Positions 8,765-17,552 of a stretch of DNA of 64,000 nt are shown here, in pieces. This DNA is from Bacteroidales bacterium. GTDB lineage: Bacteria > Bacteroidota > Bacteroidia > Bacteroidales > UBA3824. Numbering within the stretch: the stretch's first letter is position 1; each line of letters starts with the position of its first letter. Where the stretch lies: assembly GCA_016286055.1 (NCBI GenBank), contig JAEERW010000006.1, forward strand, positions 205,939-269,938. Direction: 5' to 3'. The position numbers were made by a program, and so were the translations under genes. Below the pieces are notes generated by a model. That model ran no database searches. It was not told the DNA's origin and worked only from the letters and a program-made list of their open reading frames with translations.

Positions 8765-9622
8765 CTAACCCTCAAAATATTGCAGCACCGCCGAAATGTA
8801 GGTTCTTGAAACCGGTACTTCTGTGGGGTGGTTTTTGATTTTTAGGCGGTAACCGTTGGATGCCGAACCTTCAATACCCTCAACGTTGGTCATATTTACC
8901 AAAAATGCTCTGTGACAGCGCATTATGTAGCCAAATGGTTTTAGTTGGTTTTCCAAAGTGGTGAGGGTGGAACGGATAACGGTAGTGCCGCTTTCGGTGG
9001 TAATTTTGCAGTAATTTTTGTCAGATTCGATATATAGCAGAGCCTCAGGGTCAATGTCGGTGGAAGATGGTTTTGCCTGAGGTTCGGGCTTTTTGATGAT
9101 TGGAGCGGCGGGAGCGTTGCTCTTTTGCGATAGTTTTTGGTTGATTTTGTTAATGCGTTCGAGTTCGCGGCGCAGACGGGCATTGTCGAAGGCAAAGTAA
9201 ACACCCAACAACAGCACCGAAATTATGATTGTCTGCCAAATAGCCGACCATAAAAGCGGCAAAGTAGGTGAGGTCGGATTCAAAACCTTGAAATACAAAA
9301 AGTTGCCCACCATAATCATCAGCACCGACAGCATAAATGCAGCAATGTTTTTGCCGTTTGAGAATCTACCTTCCTCAATATCGGTTTTGTAGATACGGTG
9401 CATAATGGCAGTGGGCAGCATCGAACCTAAATATGTAATAATCGGAAAACCAAGTAGATAGATGTATTTGCTTGTTGGACCATCGCTAATGCCAAACGGT
9501 TGCAGCACAGCCAAAATAAGGTACACCGCCACGCCCAAAGCAATAGCCACAATGTGGTAGTTGCTGTTGACCGTATGTGCCGGAGTGGCGAGGTAGGTTT
9601 TTATATTTGAGATGAGGGACAT
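8765..9622 (-). CDS. LytTR-family DNA-binding regulator with four membrane helices
   Basis: The protein has about 285 residues. The N-terminal half holds four hydrophobic helices, then a short coiled linker (ARLRRELERINKINQ), a proline-rich hinge, and a C-terminal LytTR domain of about 95 residues (IESDKNYCKI, RSTLTTLENQL, MRCHRAFLVN, EVPVSRTYI). It lacks a receiver domain, so it probably senses through the membrane part. I chose ATG 9622 rather than the upstream TTG at 9649, because that TTG lies in a TACTTTTG promoter element (minus strand). A direct-repeat array 0.6 kb downstream is a candidate target. Confidence 0.85.
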   Translation of the reverse strand: MSLISNIKTYLATPAHTVNSNYHIVAIALGVAVYLILAVLQPFGISDGPTSKYIYLLGFPIITYLGSMLPTAIMHRIYKTDIEEGRFSNGKNIAAFMLSVLMIMVGNFLYFKVLNPTSPTLPLLWSAIWQTIIISVLLLGVYFAFDNARLRRELERINKINQKLSQKSNAPAAPIIKKPEPQAKPSSTDIDPEALLYIESDKNYCKITTESGTTVIRSTLTTLENQLKPFGYIMRCHRAFLVNMTNVEGIEGSASNGYRLKIKNHPTEVPVSRTYISAVLQYFEG

Positions 9623-9720
9623 ATTTTTATCGTTTTTTTCAATGCGCAAAAGTAGTAATAAAAGGGGAAAACGAAGAAACTTGCAATTTTTTTCTCTAAT
9701 TTTTATCTACTCATAAAATT

Positions 9721-9752
9721 TTTGGCAAATAGAAAAGCATTTCTTATTTTTG
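9721..9752 (+). promoter_or_regulatory. Promoter of the BspA-like surface protein gene
   Basis: TTTG (9721-9724), 20 bp, TATTTTTG (9745-9752). It sits about 50 bp before ATG 9805 and supports that ATG as the native start. Confidence 0.6.
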
Positions 9753-9804
9753 CGTATCGTATAATTATCTAAAATTAATTCATAACCTTTAAATCGATAT
9801 AAAA

Positions 9805-9895
9805 ATGAATAAACCAATTAAACCTTACAAAAAGTCAATAGGGGGGGGGTAAAAGTAATATTATCTTTACTCTTTTACTCACCATCCTTTTCCTA
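9805..9895 (+). other. Out-of-frame leader with a G9 homopolymer (signal-peptide region of the BspA-like gene)
   Basis: ATG 9805 starts MNKPIKPYKKSI, then a run of nine G (9841-9849) and a TAA at 9850. With eight G the frame would pass straight into GGGKSNIIFTLLLTILFLMP and the downstream protein, giving a perfect signal peptide. As read here, the gene is in an OFF phase, or the tract has a one-base sequencing error. Confidence 0.65.
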
Positions 9896-11107
9896 ATGCC
9901 TACTCTTGGCGCAATAGCACAAACAAACGAGCCCTACGTTGTGCTCAAAGACGGCACCGCCACATTTTATTACAACAGCAGCAAATCTACAGGGGCGTTG
10001 CCACTACAATCGGACTGGGACGATTCTAATTGGCCCAACGATACCCGTAATTCTGTTACCAAAGTGGTATTTGATGCTTCGTTCAAAGATTGCAAACCTA
10101 CAAGTTGCGCTTATTGGTTTTATCAGTTTAAAAATCTTATAGAAATATCAGGGATTAAGGAGAATCTTAATACTGCGAATGTTACGAATATGGGATATAT
10201 GTTCCATGGTTGCAGCAGCCTTACCACCCTTGATTTAAGCAACTTTAATACTGCGAATGTTACGAATATGGGATATATGTTCAGAGGTTGCAGCAGCCTT
10301 ACCACCCTTGATGTAAGCAACTTTAATACTGCGAATGTTAAGAATATGAGTAGTATGTTCTCCTGGTGCACCAGCCTTACCACCATTGATGTAAGCAACT
10401 TTAATACTGCGAATGTTACGACTATGGTTGATATGTTCTTCTGTTGCAGCAGCCTTAATGCTATTTTTGTAGGTGATGATTGGTCTACTGCATCTGTTAC
10501 CGAATCGTCATGTATGTTTTTCAACTGCACCAAACTATTTGGCGGCAAGGGTACAAGATGCACAGGCGCAGACTCTCATATTGATGCCACTTATGCTAAG
10601 ATTGACGGTGGAGAATCTGATCCTGGATATTTAACAAAATCAGGCGAACCTATTTTCAAAGGGATTATCTCAATCGAAATATCCACTATGCCGAAGACTG
10701 ATTATAAAGTGGGAGAGGACTTTGAAATTGCAGACGGAACACTTACTCTAACTTATAATAACGGAGAAACGGAAAACATCAATCTATCTAATGCCAAAAT
10801 TACTGGTTTCGATAAGACCAAAATCGGCGAGCAGACATTGAAAGTTGAATATCAAGGTGTTGAAACTACATTGACAACCCCTGTATCCTTTATTCCCGAC
10901 ACTCAAACTGATGTAATAGTTTGGTCATTCAACTCCACCATCTACCTCGAAACTCTCCCCGACACCAAATACACAATAATCGACTTAAACGGCAGAACCA
11001 TAAAATCTGCCACCACAAAATCATCTCACGAAGAAATATCTATCACCAAATCAGGTGTTTATATAGTTTTAGTCAATGGCGAATCTTATAAGGTTTCGAT
11101 AAACTAA
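9896..11107 (+). CDS. BspA-like surface protein with DUF285 repeats, Ig-like domain and T9SS sorting tail
   Basis: This 403-residue frame is the mature part of a secreted protein. It holds four 26-residue DUF285/BspA-like repeats (NTANVTNMGYMF..CSSLTTLDLSNF pattern) at about residues 88-195. An Ig-like domain follows at about 255-335, then a C-terminal beta domain of about 65 residues (YTIIDLNGRTIKSA, GVYIVLVNG) typical of the type IX secretion Por_Secre_tail. The annotated ATG at 9896 is in the hydrophobic core of the signal peptide; the native start is probably ATG 9805, separated by the G9 tract. Expected location is the cell surface, perhaps for adhesion. A strong terminator follows. Confidence 0.8.
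   Translation: MPTLGAIAQTNEPYVVLKDGTATFYYNSSKSTGALPLQSDWDDSNWPNDTRNSVTKVVFDASFKDCKPTSCAYWFYQFKNLIEISGIKENLNTANVTNMGYMFHGCSSLTTLDLSNFNTANVTNMGYMFRGCSSLTTLDVSNFNTANVKNMSSMFSWCTSLTTIDVSNFNTANVTTMVDMFFCCSSLNAIFVGDDWSTASVTESSCMFFNCTKLFGGKGTRCTGADSHIDATYAKIDGGESDPGYLTKSGEPIFKGIISIEISTMPKTDYKVGEDFEIADGTLTLTYNNGETENINLSNAKITGFDKTKIGEQTLKVEYQGVETTLTTPVSFIPDTQTDVIVWSFNSTIYLETLPDTKYTIIDLNGRTIKSATTKSSHEEISITKSGVYIVLVNGESYKVSIN
10169..10480 (+). repeat. Four tandem 78-bp repeats encoding DUF285 units
   Basis: Copies begin at 10169, 10247, 10325 and 10403, each with AATACTGCGAATGTTA. The first three are nearly identical; the fourth is diverged in its second half. The 78-bp period equals 26 residues, so copy changes would keep frame. 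Confidence 0.85.
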
Positions 11108-11126
11108 TTAACTATCAGGCTTTTTA

Positions 11127-11172
11127 AAACTCATACCAGTTATAAAAAAATAATCGGTATGAGTTTTTTTTT
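11127..11172 (+). terminator. Terminator after the BspA-like gene
   Basis: An 11-bp stem, AAACTCATACC (11127-11137) with GGTATGAGTTT (11156-11166), is followed by a T tract. Confidence 0.8.
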
Positions 11173-11185
11173 CAAAAATAAGTAG

Positions 11186-11193
11186 TATATTTG
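11186..11193 (+). promoter_or_regulatory. -7 element of the PIN toxin-antitoxin operon
   Basis: TATATTTG lies 30 bp before the antitoxin start and matches TAnnTTTG. The -33 region is only T-rich. Confidence 0.5.
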
Positions 11194-11222
11194 CAATAGT
11201 TATTCATTTTAAATAATCGAGT

Positions 11223-11441
11223 ATGTTGACAACACAATTGAATCCCGCTCAAATAAATGTGCTAAACTTGATGTCATATATTGATACCGAGCAAGAACAG
11301 AAGGAGTTGCAGAATATACTACTTATGTTTTACCGAAAAAAAACCGATAAATTGTTGCTTCAATTTCAAAAGGAGAACAATATTACTCAAAGTACTTTAG
11401 ACGATTGGTCTAATCAACACGTAAGAACTCCGTATAAATGA
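11223..11441 (+). CDS. Putative antitoxin of a PIN-domain toxin-antitoxin pair
   Basis: This 72-residue, helical and mostly polar protein overlaps the downstream PIN gene by ATGA. Small proteins of this size and composition, ending in a segment like DDWSNQHVRTPYK, usually precede COG1569 PIN toxins in Bacteroidetes. I see no classic DNA-binding motif. The assignment rests on the coupled arrangement and size; autoregulation would be typical but is not shown. Confidence 0.65.
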   Translation: MLTTQLNPAQINVLNLMSYIDTEQEQKELQNILLMFYRKKTDKLLLQFQKENNITQSTLDDWSNQHVRTPYK

Positions 11442-11851
11442 AGATAGTTCTTGATACCAATTGCCTAATCAGTGTTATTATGCCCGGATCGTACAATAAT
11501 GATATTTGGGAGGCATTTCGTGCGGGTAAATATACTTTATGTGTTTCTAATGAAATACTTTTTGAGTATCACGAAATTTTGGCTATGCGGTATAATAATC
11601 TTATCGCCAACACTGTATTGAAAGAATTGATAGAAACTCCTAATATTAAGCGTATCAACCCTACTTATCGTTTTAACCTTATTACAACCGACCCTGATGA
11701 TAATAAGTTTGTGGATTGTGCAATAATAGCAGGTGCCACATATATAGTAAGCAACGACCGTCATTTTAGGGAATTAGATAAATATGATTTCCCAAAAGTT
11801 GACTTACGTACCTTATCAGAATTCCTTAGTATTGTAAGAGGGCTAAACTAA
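11438..11851 (+). CDS. PIN-domain ribonuclease toxin (COG1569-like)
   Basis: This 137-residue PIN domain starts KIVLDTNCLIS (first acidic residue Asp in LDTN), has an internal conserved Glu in NEILFEYHEI, and ends with DPDDNKFVDCAI and SNDRHF, which carry the remaining acidic metal-binding residues. PIN toxins are Mg2+-dependent endoribonucleases. It is translationally coupled to the small gene upstream. Its stop overlaps the convergent outer-membrane-protein gene by 4 bp. Confidence 0.82.
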   Translation: MKIVLDTNCLISVIMPGSYNNDIWEAFRAGKYTLCVSNEILFEYHEILAMRYNNLIANTVLKELIETPNIKRINPTYRFNLITTDPDDNKFVDCAIIAGATYIVSNDRHFRELDKYDFPKVDLRTLSEFLSIVRGLN

Positions 11852-12543
11852 TAATGCCTAAAACTTTTATCTAATATTGTCAGCGACACTCCCGCGGTGA
11901 GCATCAATGCAAAGGTGTGTTTTTTCTTTGAGGTTTTGGATACGTTGAGAATGCCTTTTTCGAGACTTATTTCGCTGGTGATTACCACGTTGCCAACGCC
12001 AATTTCGCCTCCTCCTGCGGCAAGAAATCCTGCATCAGCGGTGTGATAGTAGTTTTTGGCGTCAATCGATTTAACAGGTTTGCCATTGTGCGATAGCGAG
12101 CGACTTGCTGCATAGCCGATAAATATGCCTCCACCTACATAAAACGGCGTTAAGGGAATGTAATACCGTCCTTGAGGCTTAACTTCAAAATAGTTGATTT
12201 CGCCACGTGCCTCAATATTGTCGATTTTTACTTTGGTTTCGCCCTTGGATGTGTACGACACAAAAAGGTATGCGCGAATATGCTCGTCGAGAACATTGTG
12301 GATAGAGCGTGCATTGCCTACTGTGTCGATAGGAATCAGCAATGTCTGTCCTATAAACGGCGTGTAGCCAATTCCAACTTGTGCGTTGAAACCCGGCTTT
12401 ATGCTGTGCAAAAATCTCAGCGAACTCACCGACATGCCTGCGCCTATCTCCACAAAAGTTCCTGCTTTTTGTTGAGCGTTTGCGCATAGTGCGGTCATGC
12501 AGAGCCAAAAGGCAATGGCTGTTATAATCCTGTTTTTTGGCAT
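11848..12543 (-). CDS. Exported protein, probable small outer-membrane beta-barrel
   Basis: The 231-residue product has a signal peptide (about residues 1-23, ending CANAQ). The mature part alternates hydrophobic and polar residues with many Gly and aromatic positions (FVEIGAGMSVSS, FYVGGGIFIGYAA, FALMLTAGVSLTIL), as in 8-stranded porin-like barrels. I assign no named family. Its start overlaps the 3' end of folP by 22 bp, so the two genes are probably co-transcribed, though no functional link is obvious. Confidence 0.65.
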   Translation of the reverse strand: MPKNRIITAIAFWLCMTALCANAQQKAGTFVEIGAGMSVSSLRFLHSIKPGFNAQVGIGYTPFIGQTLLIPIDTVGNARSIHNVLDEHIRAYLFVSYTSKGETKVKIDNIEARGEINYFEVKPQGRYYIPLTPFYVGGGIFIGYAASRSLSHNGKPVKSIDAKNYYHTADAGFLAAGGGEIGVGNVVITSEISLEKGILNVSKTSKKKHTFALMLTAGVSLTILDKSFRHY

Positions 12544-13370
12544 ATTTTAATTACTTCTACGGCTTGTTTTACATCGTGAACACGCAAAATGTCGGCACCT
12601 TTGGCTAAGGCTATGGTGTTGATTACCGAAGTGCCATTGAGCGAGTTTTCGGGGTCGGTTTCTAATAGTTTAAAAATCATCGACTTGCGCGAAACTCCTA
12701 CCAAAACGGGCAGATTGAAAATCTTTAAATCGTCCATACGGTTGAGCAGTTCGTAATTCTGATCGAGAGTTTTGCCAAAACCGAATCCTGGGTCTAAGAT
12801 TATATCCTTGACACCTGCCTGACGTAGCGCGTCAACTTTGGTATATAAAAACTTGATAACATCTTCCACAATATCAGTGCATTGTGCAGTTTGATGTTTT
12901 TCGAGCGGATTGCCAATTGAGTGCATAAGCACGTAGGCGGCGCGGGTTTCGGCAACTGTGCGGAACAAATCAGGGTCGAAATATCCGCCTGATATATCGT
13001 TGATTATGCCCACGCCAAACTCCTCTGCCGACATTCGTGCCACGCTGCTGCGGAATGTATCCACCGAAATCACAACATCGGGAAAATTTGTCCTAATTGC
13101 GCTCAGAGCGGTGCGTATGCGTTCAAGTTCTTCTTGCTCTGATACTTGTACGCAGCCAGGACGAGTGCTGAATGCGCCCACATCAATAATTTCTGCGCCT
13201 TCGTCAATCATTTTTTCGGCTTGTGCGGCTATGGCATCGGGCGTGTTGCACCGGCTTGCTCCGTAAAACGAGTCGGCGGTGTTGTTGATAATGCCCATGA
13301 CTTTGGGTGCCGATAGGTCTAATAATCTGCCGTTGCAGTTGATAGTTGTCTGCTTTTGTATCGTGTTCAT
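12522..13370 (-). CDS. folP: Dihydropteroate synthase
   Basis: This 282-residue TIM barrel joins p-aminobenzoate to dihydropterin pyrophosphate in folate synthesis. The pterin and phosphate motifs are present: VMGIINNTADSFYG near the N-terminus, IIDVGAFSTRPG, DPGFGFGKT, GVSRKSMI, and the final RVHDV. Length is normal. In many Bacteroidetes folP sits next to the diadenylate cyclase gene; here they are 11 kb apart. It overlaps the downstream outer-membrane gene. Confidence 0.95.
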   Translation of the reverse strand: MNTIQKQTTINCNGRLLDLSAPKVMGIINNTADSFYGASRCNTPDAIAAQAEKMIDEGAEIIDVGAFSTRPGCVQVSEQEELERIRTALSAIRTNFPDVVISVDTFRSSVARMSAEEFGVGIINDISGGYFDPDLFRTVAETRAAYVLMHSIGNPLEKHQTAQCTDIVEDVIKFLYTKVDALRQAGVKDIILDPGFGFGKTLDQNYELLNRMDDLKIFNLPVLVGVSRKSMIFKLLETDPENSLNGTSVINTIALAKGADILRVHDVKQAVEVIKICQKTGL

Positions 13371-13383
13371 TATTAAGTGTGTA

Positions 13384-14304
13384 CTACTCAGCGGTGTATA
13401 CTTCGGAGATATCGCTTACCCTTTTGCCGTTTTTGTATGCAACCACAAAAACGCCTGTTGTTACGCCTTTGGCAATGATTTCTTTGCGAGCTTTGTCGGC
13501 CTCTTCGTATGTATTGAAAAATCCTACGGAGTATCTGTAAATACCGTCAACGAGTTCGTTGTTGAGACCTTCGGTGGAGGGGTAGATTTTGCGTAGGTAT
13601 TCGATGGTGAGAGGTTTGTCGTCGGCGGCAATCTGCACTTTGTAGATAATTTTGTCGGCAGGCTTGGGTGGCTCTTGAACAATTACGGGCTGAGGTTTGG
13701 GTTCTTCTTTTTTGTCGTACCAACCGAGAATGTCGGCGTATGCCTGCACGTAGTTGTCGAGAGCGTCGTTAAACGATTTGTCTGCCTCTTCTTTCACTTT
13801 CATAATTTGTAGCGGTGTAATCTTTTTACCAGTGGGAACGCGTTTTAAGCGGTCTTCGGCGTTGGCAAAATATGTTTCAGCCTCCGAAATATGCGATTCT
13901 GCCGATGAACGTTTGTTGGCGGGGCAGGTCTCCATAAGGTTTTCGAGGTTTTGCGAATACACTGCATAAAATTCTCTATCGGCTTGTGCGTATTGAGCGT
14001 AAGCCGAGTTTTTCTGTGTAGCCACAGCATCGTCGATGGCGTCGGCTTGTTTGTTGAGTTTTTTCGCCTTGCCTTTCTTGAGTTTTGCAGCCTGCGCTTT
14101 TAGTTTGTCTGATTGGTTTTGTTTGGTAACCGCTTGCTGCATAAGGTTGTCGCCTTTGGCTTTGATGGCTTCGGCGTTTTCATATCGTGTAAGTTCGTCG
14201 CTACTGAGCTGTTTTTTAATTTCCTCAGTGGGATTAATGTTCTCCTGTGCCGTAGCCGCCATAAAAAGGCAAGCCATCACGGCGGTTGTAATAATCTTTT
14301 TCAT
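13384..14304 (-). CDS. Exported coiled-coil protein with SPOR-like C-terminal domain
   Basis: The 306-residue product has a signal peptide (about residues 1-19). A Lys/Ala/Gln-rich helical segment follows at about 25-170 (QAAKLKKGKAKKLNKQADA), then a Pro-rich linker near 205. The C-terminal domain of about 80 residues (IYKVQIAADDKPL ... YRYSVGFFNTYEEADKAR) resembles SPOR, which binds denuded peptidoglycan glycans. A periplasmic role at the cell wall is likely. It lies 13 bp upstream of folP on the same strand. Confidence 0.7.
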   Translation of the reverse strand: MKKIITTAVMACLFMAATAQENINPTEEIKKQLSSDELTRYENAEAIKAKGDNLMQQAVTKQNQSDKLKAQAAKLKKGKAKKLNKQADAIDDAVATQKNSAYAQYAQADREFYAVYSQNLENLMETCPANKRSSAESHISEAETYFANAEDRLKRVPTGKKITPLQIMKVKEEADKSFNDALDNYVQAYADILGWYDKKEEPKPQPVIVQEPPKPADKIIYKVQIAADDKPLTIEYLRKIYPSTEGLNNELVDGIYRYSVGFFNTYEEADKARKEIIAKGVTTGVFVVAYKNGKRVSDISEVYTAE

Positions 14305-14365
14305 TGTTGCGTGTTTTTGGTTTTAATTACCTACTGCAATAACGGTGCAATTATACGTTTTTTTT

Positions 14366-14406
14366 TGAAAAAATAAAAGCCACCGTGCAAAAAAACTTGT
14401 ACAGTG
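14366..14406 (-). terminator. Terminator of the GH31 gene
   Basis: On the minus strand CACTGTACAAG and GCACGGTG form the arms (14406-14381), followed by GGC and a T-rich tract to 14366. Confidence 0.65.
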
Positions 14407-14431
14407 ACCTGTGTGTTGTGTTTTGAAGCGG

Positions 14432-17400
14432 CTATAATTCTATTTCTTGTTTCTTGCCGTCGTATTTAACTGTAATTTCTTTGCCTTTGGCGTTTGCTGG
14501 TGACACTGCCACTACTGTGAATGTCCTTTGTTTCAACATACCGGGAAAATCGCCTTCGCGGTCGGATATGGTGAGTATCTGTGCCGATTCGTTGTATGAA
14601 AACTTGATTTTTGCGAAACGTCCTGCCTCGTAGCCGTAGTTAGTGCCTTCGTCTTCGTAGAGGGTGAATCCACCGTCAGAGCCCGCATAAACGTATATAC
14701 GGATATTGTCGGCAGGTTTTTGGCGCGTATACTCAATGGATGGTCCAAACGGAATGATTGAGCCGCTGCGTACAAACAGCGGAATACGATTGTAAGGAGC
14801 GGCAACTATCTTGCTTTCACCGCCTTGCGACACCACTGTACCATTGTAGAAATCGTACCATATTTCGCCTTTGGGAAAATAAACTTCACGTTCACGCTCT
14901 TTATATTTGTAAACTGGATTTACCATAATTGAGGGTCCGAACATAAACTGATAAGCGATGTTGAGCACGTTTTTGTCGGTGCCAAAATCCATTACGAGTG
15001 GACGCATTATTGTATAGTCGTTGAAATGCACCTTGGCTGCCAGCGAGTAAATGTAAGGCATTAACTGGTAACGCAAATCAAGATAATACTTTATTGATTT
15101 GTAAGTTTCGGAGTTTTCTGGTGCGATGTTCCATGGTTCGCGGAAGGGTAACTGACCGTGGCTACGATACATTGGAGCAAATGCGCCTACCTGATGCCAA
15201 CGCACGTTGAGTTCGCGCCATTCTTTTAAATCTTCGGTTTCTTTTTTTGTTTTGTTATAAGTGTTTTGAGCGGCCTCAAAACGTTTTTCAACCGAAAAAC
15301 CGCCAATGTCCTGACTCCAATACGGGATGCCTGAAATTGAAAAGTTGAGTCCTGCGGTAATTTGCGCTTTTAAATCTTCCCAACGAGTACCGATGTCGCC
15401 GCTCCAAGTGGCTGTGGAGTATCGTTGTTCGCCCAAAAATCCCGAACGGGTGAGAAGAAATACGCGGTTGTTGTTTGGCGAAAAGTTTGCTTCGTTGTCG
15501 AATCCGTTTTGATTCCAATAGGAGGCCTCTTGCAGTGCCATAGCGTCTTTTTTGTCTATTCCTTTTTTCTCGATAGCAGTTTCGTAGCCACGCTGACCGT
15601 CGTAGATTGCCTCGGCATTTACGATAGAGTAGGCGTTGAAATATTCGTCCGACGAGCCAAGTTCTGTTGGCCCGCAGAGTAGTTTGCGGTATTCCATCGG
15701 AGTGCAGTCGCGGATGTTTGGTTCAGAAGCGTCCATCCACCATGCGTCCATGCCGATAGAGCCGAGTTTGTCGTAGAGTTGACGCCAAAATATCTTGCGA
15801 GCCTCGGGCGAATATGCATCGTAAAATGCGTAGGTAAAACCTTTGTAATCGTTGAGTGGGTCGGCAAGCCAGTCGCGCAGAGAATCTTTGAGCGACTGCT
15901 GATATATAAATCCTTTGTTGTTTAGCTCTTTGAAATGCTCAACGTTTGGGTAGAATTTTGGCCAGCACGAAATCATAATTTTGGCGTTCATGGCGTGAAT
16001 GTCGTCAATCATTTTTTGAGGGTTGGAAAAACGCGCGGGGTCAAAATCGTAGCTTCCCCATTGGTTTATTACCCAATAGTTCCAGTCCATAACAATGTTG
16101 TCGATAGGTAGGTGGCGTTTGCGGAAACCTTTGAGAGCGTCCACAATCTCGTCTTGGGTTTTGTAACGTTCGCGGCTCTGCCAATATCCCAAAAGCCATT
16201 CGGGAGCGATCTGTGCTTTGCCTGTGATGGTGCGGTAACCTGAAATCACTTCGTCGGTGTTGCTGCCTGCAATAAAGTAGTAATCGAGTTGCTGGTTCAT
16301 TTCGCTCCAAAACGACAGCTGGTTTTGTTCTTTCGGGTCAACGGGTTTCAAGGCGCGGAGTCCGCAGTATGCCTCGCCGCCGTCGGGAGTCCATTCTATG
16401 CGTATCTGATATTTTTTGCCTTTTTCCATAACTGCCGAAAACTTGCGTGCGTTAGGGTTCCATGCCGTGCGCCAAATTTTGTTGTCTACGCCGAGCATGT
16501 CGTTGTTGTATACACATTTGCCGTTGATACTGATTGTTTGATAACCTGAATAGTAGTGAAGAAAACGATATTCGCCTGATTCTTTGGGTTGTAATTCACC
16601 TTCGATAACAACGGTAGCCTTGTCGAGCCCTTTTGGCAAAAGTCGGCCGACAGTCTTGAAATCTTCGTAACATAATGAATCTTCGCGTTTTACAATAGGG
16701 TCTTGCCCCTCGATGTGGTATGTGCCGGTGAGCGCGCCTTCGATGCCATCTTTGTCGTAAAGGGTAAAAAGGTCTTTGAGTACGGCGTATGGATTAGGAT
16801 TGCCAAAGCGCATAAAGGAGTAAGAGTCGAACATAACGCCGTAGTTTCTTGATGATACCACAAACGGCACCGATACTTTGGTGTTGTATTGGAAAAGTTC
16901 CTCGTTTTTGCCTTTGTAGTTCCAATCGTCGGCTTGATGCTGTCCAAGACCGTAGAAAGCCTCGTCGTCGGGACTATCGAACACTTGGCGGTAGCTCCAT
17001 CCGTTGTAGGTTTCGGGTTTTCCATTGGCGTGAACCTGCGTAACCTGATATGGCTCAAAAGTGCGTCCGTTGTCGGCTTCCGAAAGTATTACATTACCAT
17101 CCAAGTGGGTAAAGATAACTTTTCCCGATGATGTGATTAATTTGGCTATTAAATAGTTAGTAGAAATTTTTACAGTGTCGCCGTTTTGTTCGGTTTTAAA
17201 CTCTGGAATGTTTTTTATGTTTACCACGGCAAGTGACTGAGGGTCTTTAAAAGTAGCGTCCTTGGTGGCCGACACGCGGATAATTTTGTCGCCCACCACT
17301 TGCAGACGCACTTTTTGTCCTGTGCTTTTAACGTTAACTTCCACTCCGTTAGTGGTGGTGATGTATGACGAATTGTTTTCTTCGCAAGCTGTAAATAGCA

Positions 17401-17437
17401 ATGTTAGTGCTAATGTACTGATTATCTTTGTTTTCAT
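14432..17437 (-). CDS. GH31 glycoside hydrolase lipoprotein with PA14 insert (alpha-xylosidase/alpha-glucosidase)
   Basis: This 1001-residue enzyme carries a lipoprotein signal (LLFTACEE, lipidated Cys18). An N-terminal GH31 beta domain contains an inserted PA14 domain at about 240-380. The (beta/alpha)8 domain follows, with the nucleophile Asp near 568 (WWMDASEPN) and the acid/base Asp near 680 (WSGDIGTRW). A C-terminal DUF5110-like beta region ends the protein. PA14-containing GH31 enzymes of Bacteroidetes are often xyloglucan alpha-xylosidases, but alpha-glucosidase is possible. It stands alone, with no SusCD pair in the window, so the target glycan is open. Surface or periplasmic location is expected. 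Confidence 0.9.
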   Translation of the reverse strand: MKTKIISTLALTLLFTACEENNSSYITTTNGVEVNVKSTGQKVRLQVVGDKIIRVSATKDATFKDPQSLAVVNIKNIPEFKTEQNGDTVKISTNYLIAKLITSSGKVIFTHLDGNVILSEADNGRTFEPYQVTQVHANGKPETYNGWSYRQVFDSPDDEAFYGLGQHQADDWNYKGKNEELFQYNTKVSVPFVVSSRNYGVMFDSYSFMRFGNPNPYAVLKDLFTLYDKDGIEGALTGTYHIEGQDPIVKREDSLCYEDFKTVGRLLPKGLDKATVVIEGELQPKESGEYRFLHYYSGYQTISINGKCVYNNDMLGVDNKIWRTAWNPNARKFSAVMEKGKKYQIRIEWTPDGGEAYCGLRALKPVDPKEQNQLSFWSEMNQQLDYYFIAGSNTDEVISGYRTITGKAQIAPEWLLGYWQSRERYKTQDEIVDALKGFRKRHLPIDNIVMDWNYWVINQWGSYDFDPARFSNPQKMIDDIHAMNAKIMISCWPKFYPNVEHFKELNNKGFIYQQSLKDSLRDWLADPLNDYKGFTYAFYDAYSPEARKIFWRQLYDKLGSIGMDAWWMDASEPNIRDCTPMEYRKLLCGPTELGSSDEYFNAYSIVNAEAIYDGQRGYETAIEKKGIDKKDAMALQEASYWNQNGFDNEANFSPNNNRVFLLTRSGFLGEQRYSTATWSGDIGTRWEDLKAQITAGLNFSISGIPYWSQDIGGFSVEKRFEAAQNTYNKTKKETEDLKEWRELNVRWHQVGAFAPMYRSHGQLPFREPWNIAPENSETYKSIKYYLDLRYQLMPYIYSLAAKVHFNDYTIMRPLVMDFGTDKNVLNIAYQFMFGPSIMVNPVYKYKEREREVYFPKGEIWYDFYNGTVVSQGGESKIVAAPYNRIPLFVRSGSIIPFGPSIEYTRQKPADNIRIYVYAGSDGGFTLYEDEGTNYGYEAGRFAKIKFSYNESAQILTISDREGDFPGMLKQRTFTVVAVSPANAKGKEITVKYDGKKQEIEL

Positions 17438-17458
17438 AAGTTAGATGTATGTATAGTG

Positions 17459-17466
17459 CAAAGATA
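17459..17466 (-). promoter_or_regulatory. -7 element of the GH31 gene
   Basis: On the minus strand TATCTTTG lies 22 bp before the start codon at 17437. Confidence 0.5.
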
Positions 17467-17500
17467 TGAAGGATTATGGATAATATGGACTCTGTTTAGC

Positions 17501-17531
17501 AAAAAAAAACGCCATACTTAGGCATGGCGTT
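17501..17531 (-). terminator. Terminator of the zinc-ribbon gene
   Basis: AACGCCAT (minus strand, 17531-17524) pairs with ATGGCGTT (17515-17508), followed by a run of T on the minus strand (17507-17501). Confidence 0.8.
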
Positions 17532-17552
17532 GATTAGTAGGGTTGGCTAAAT

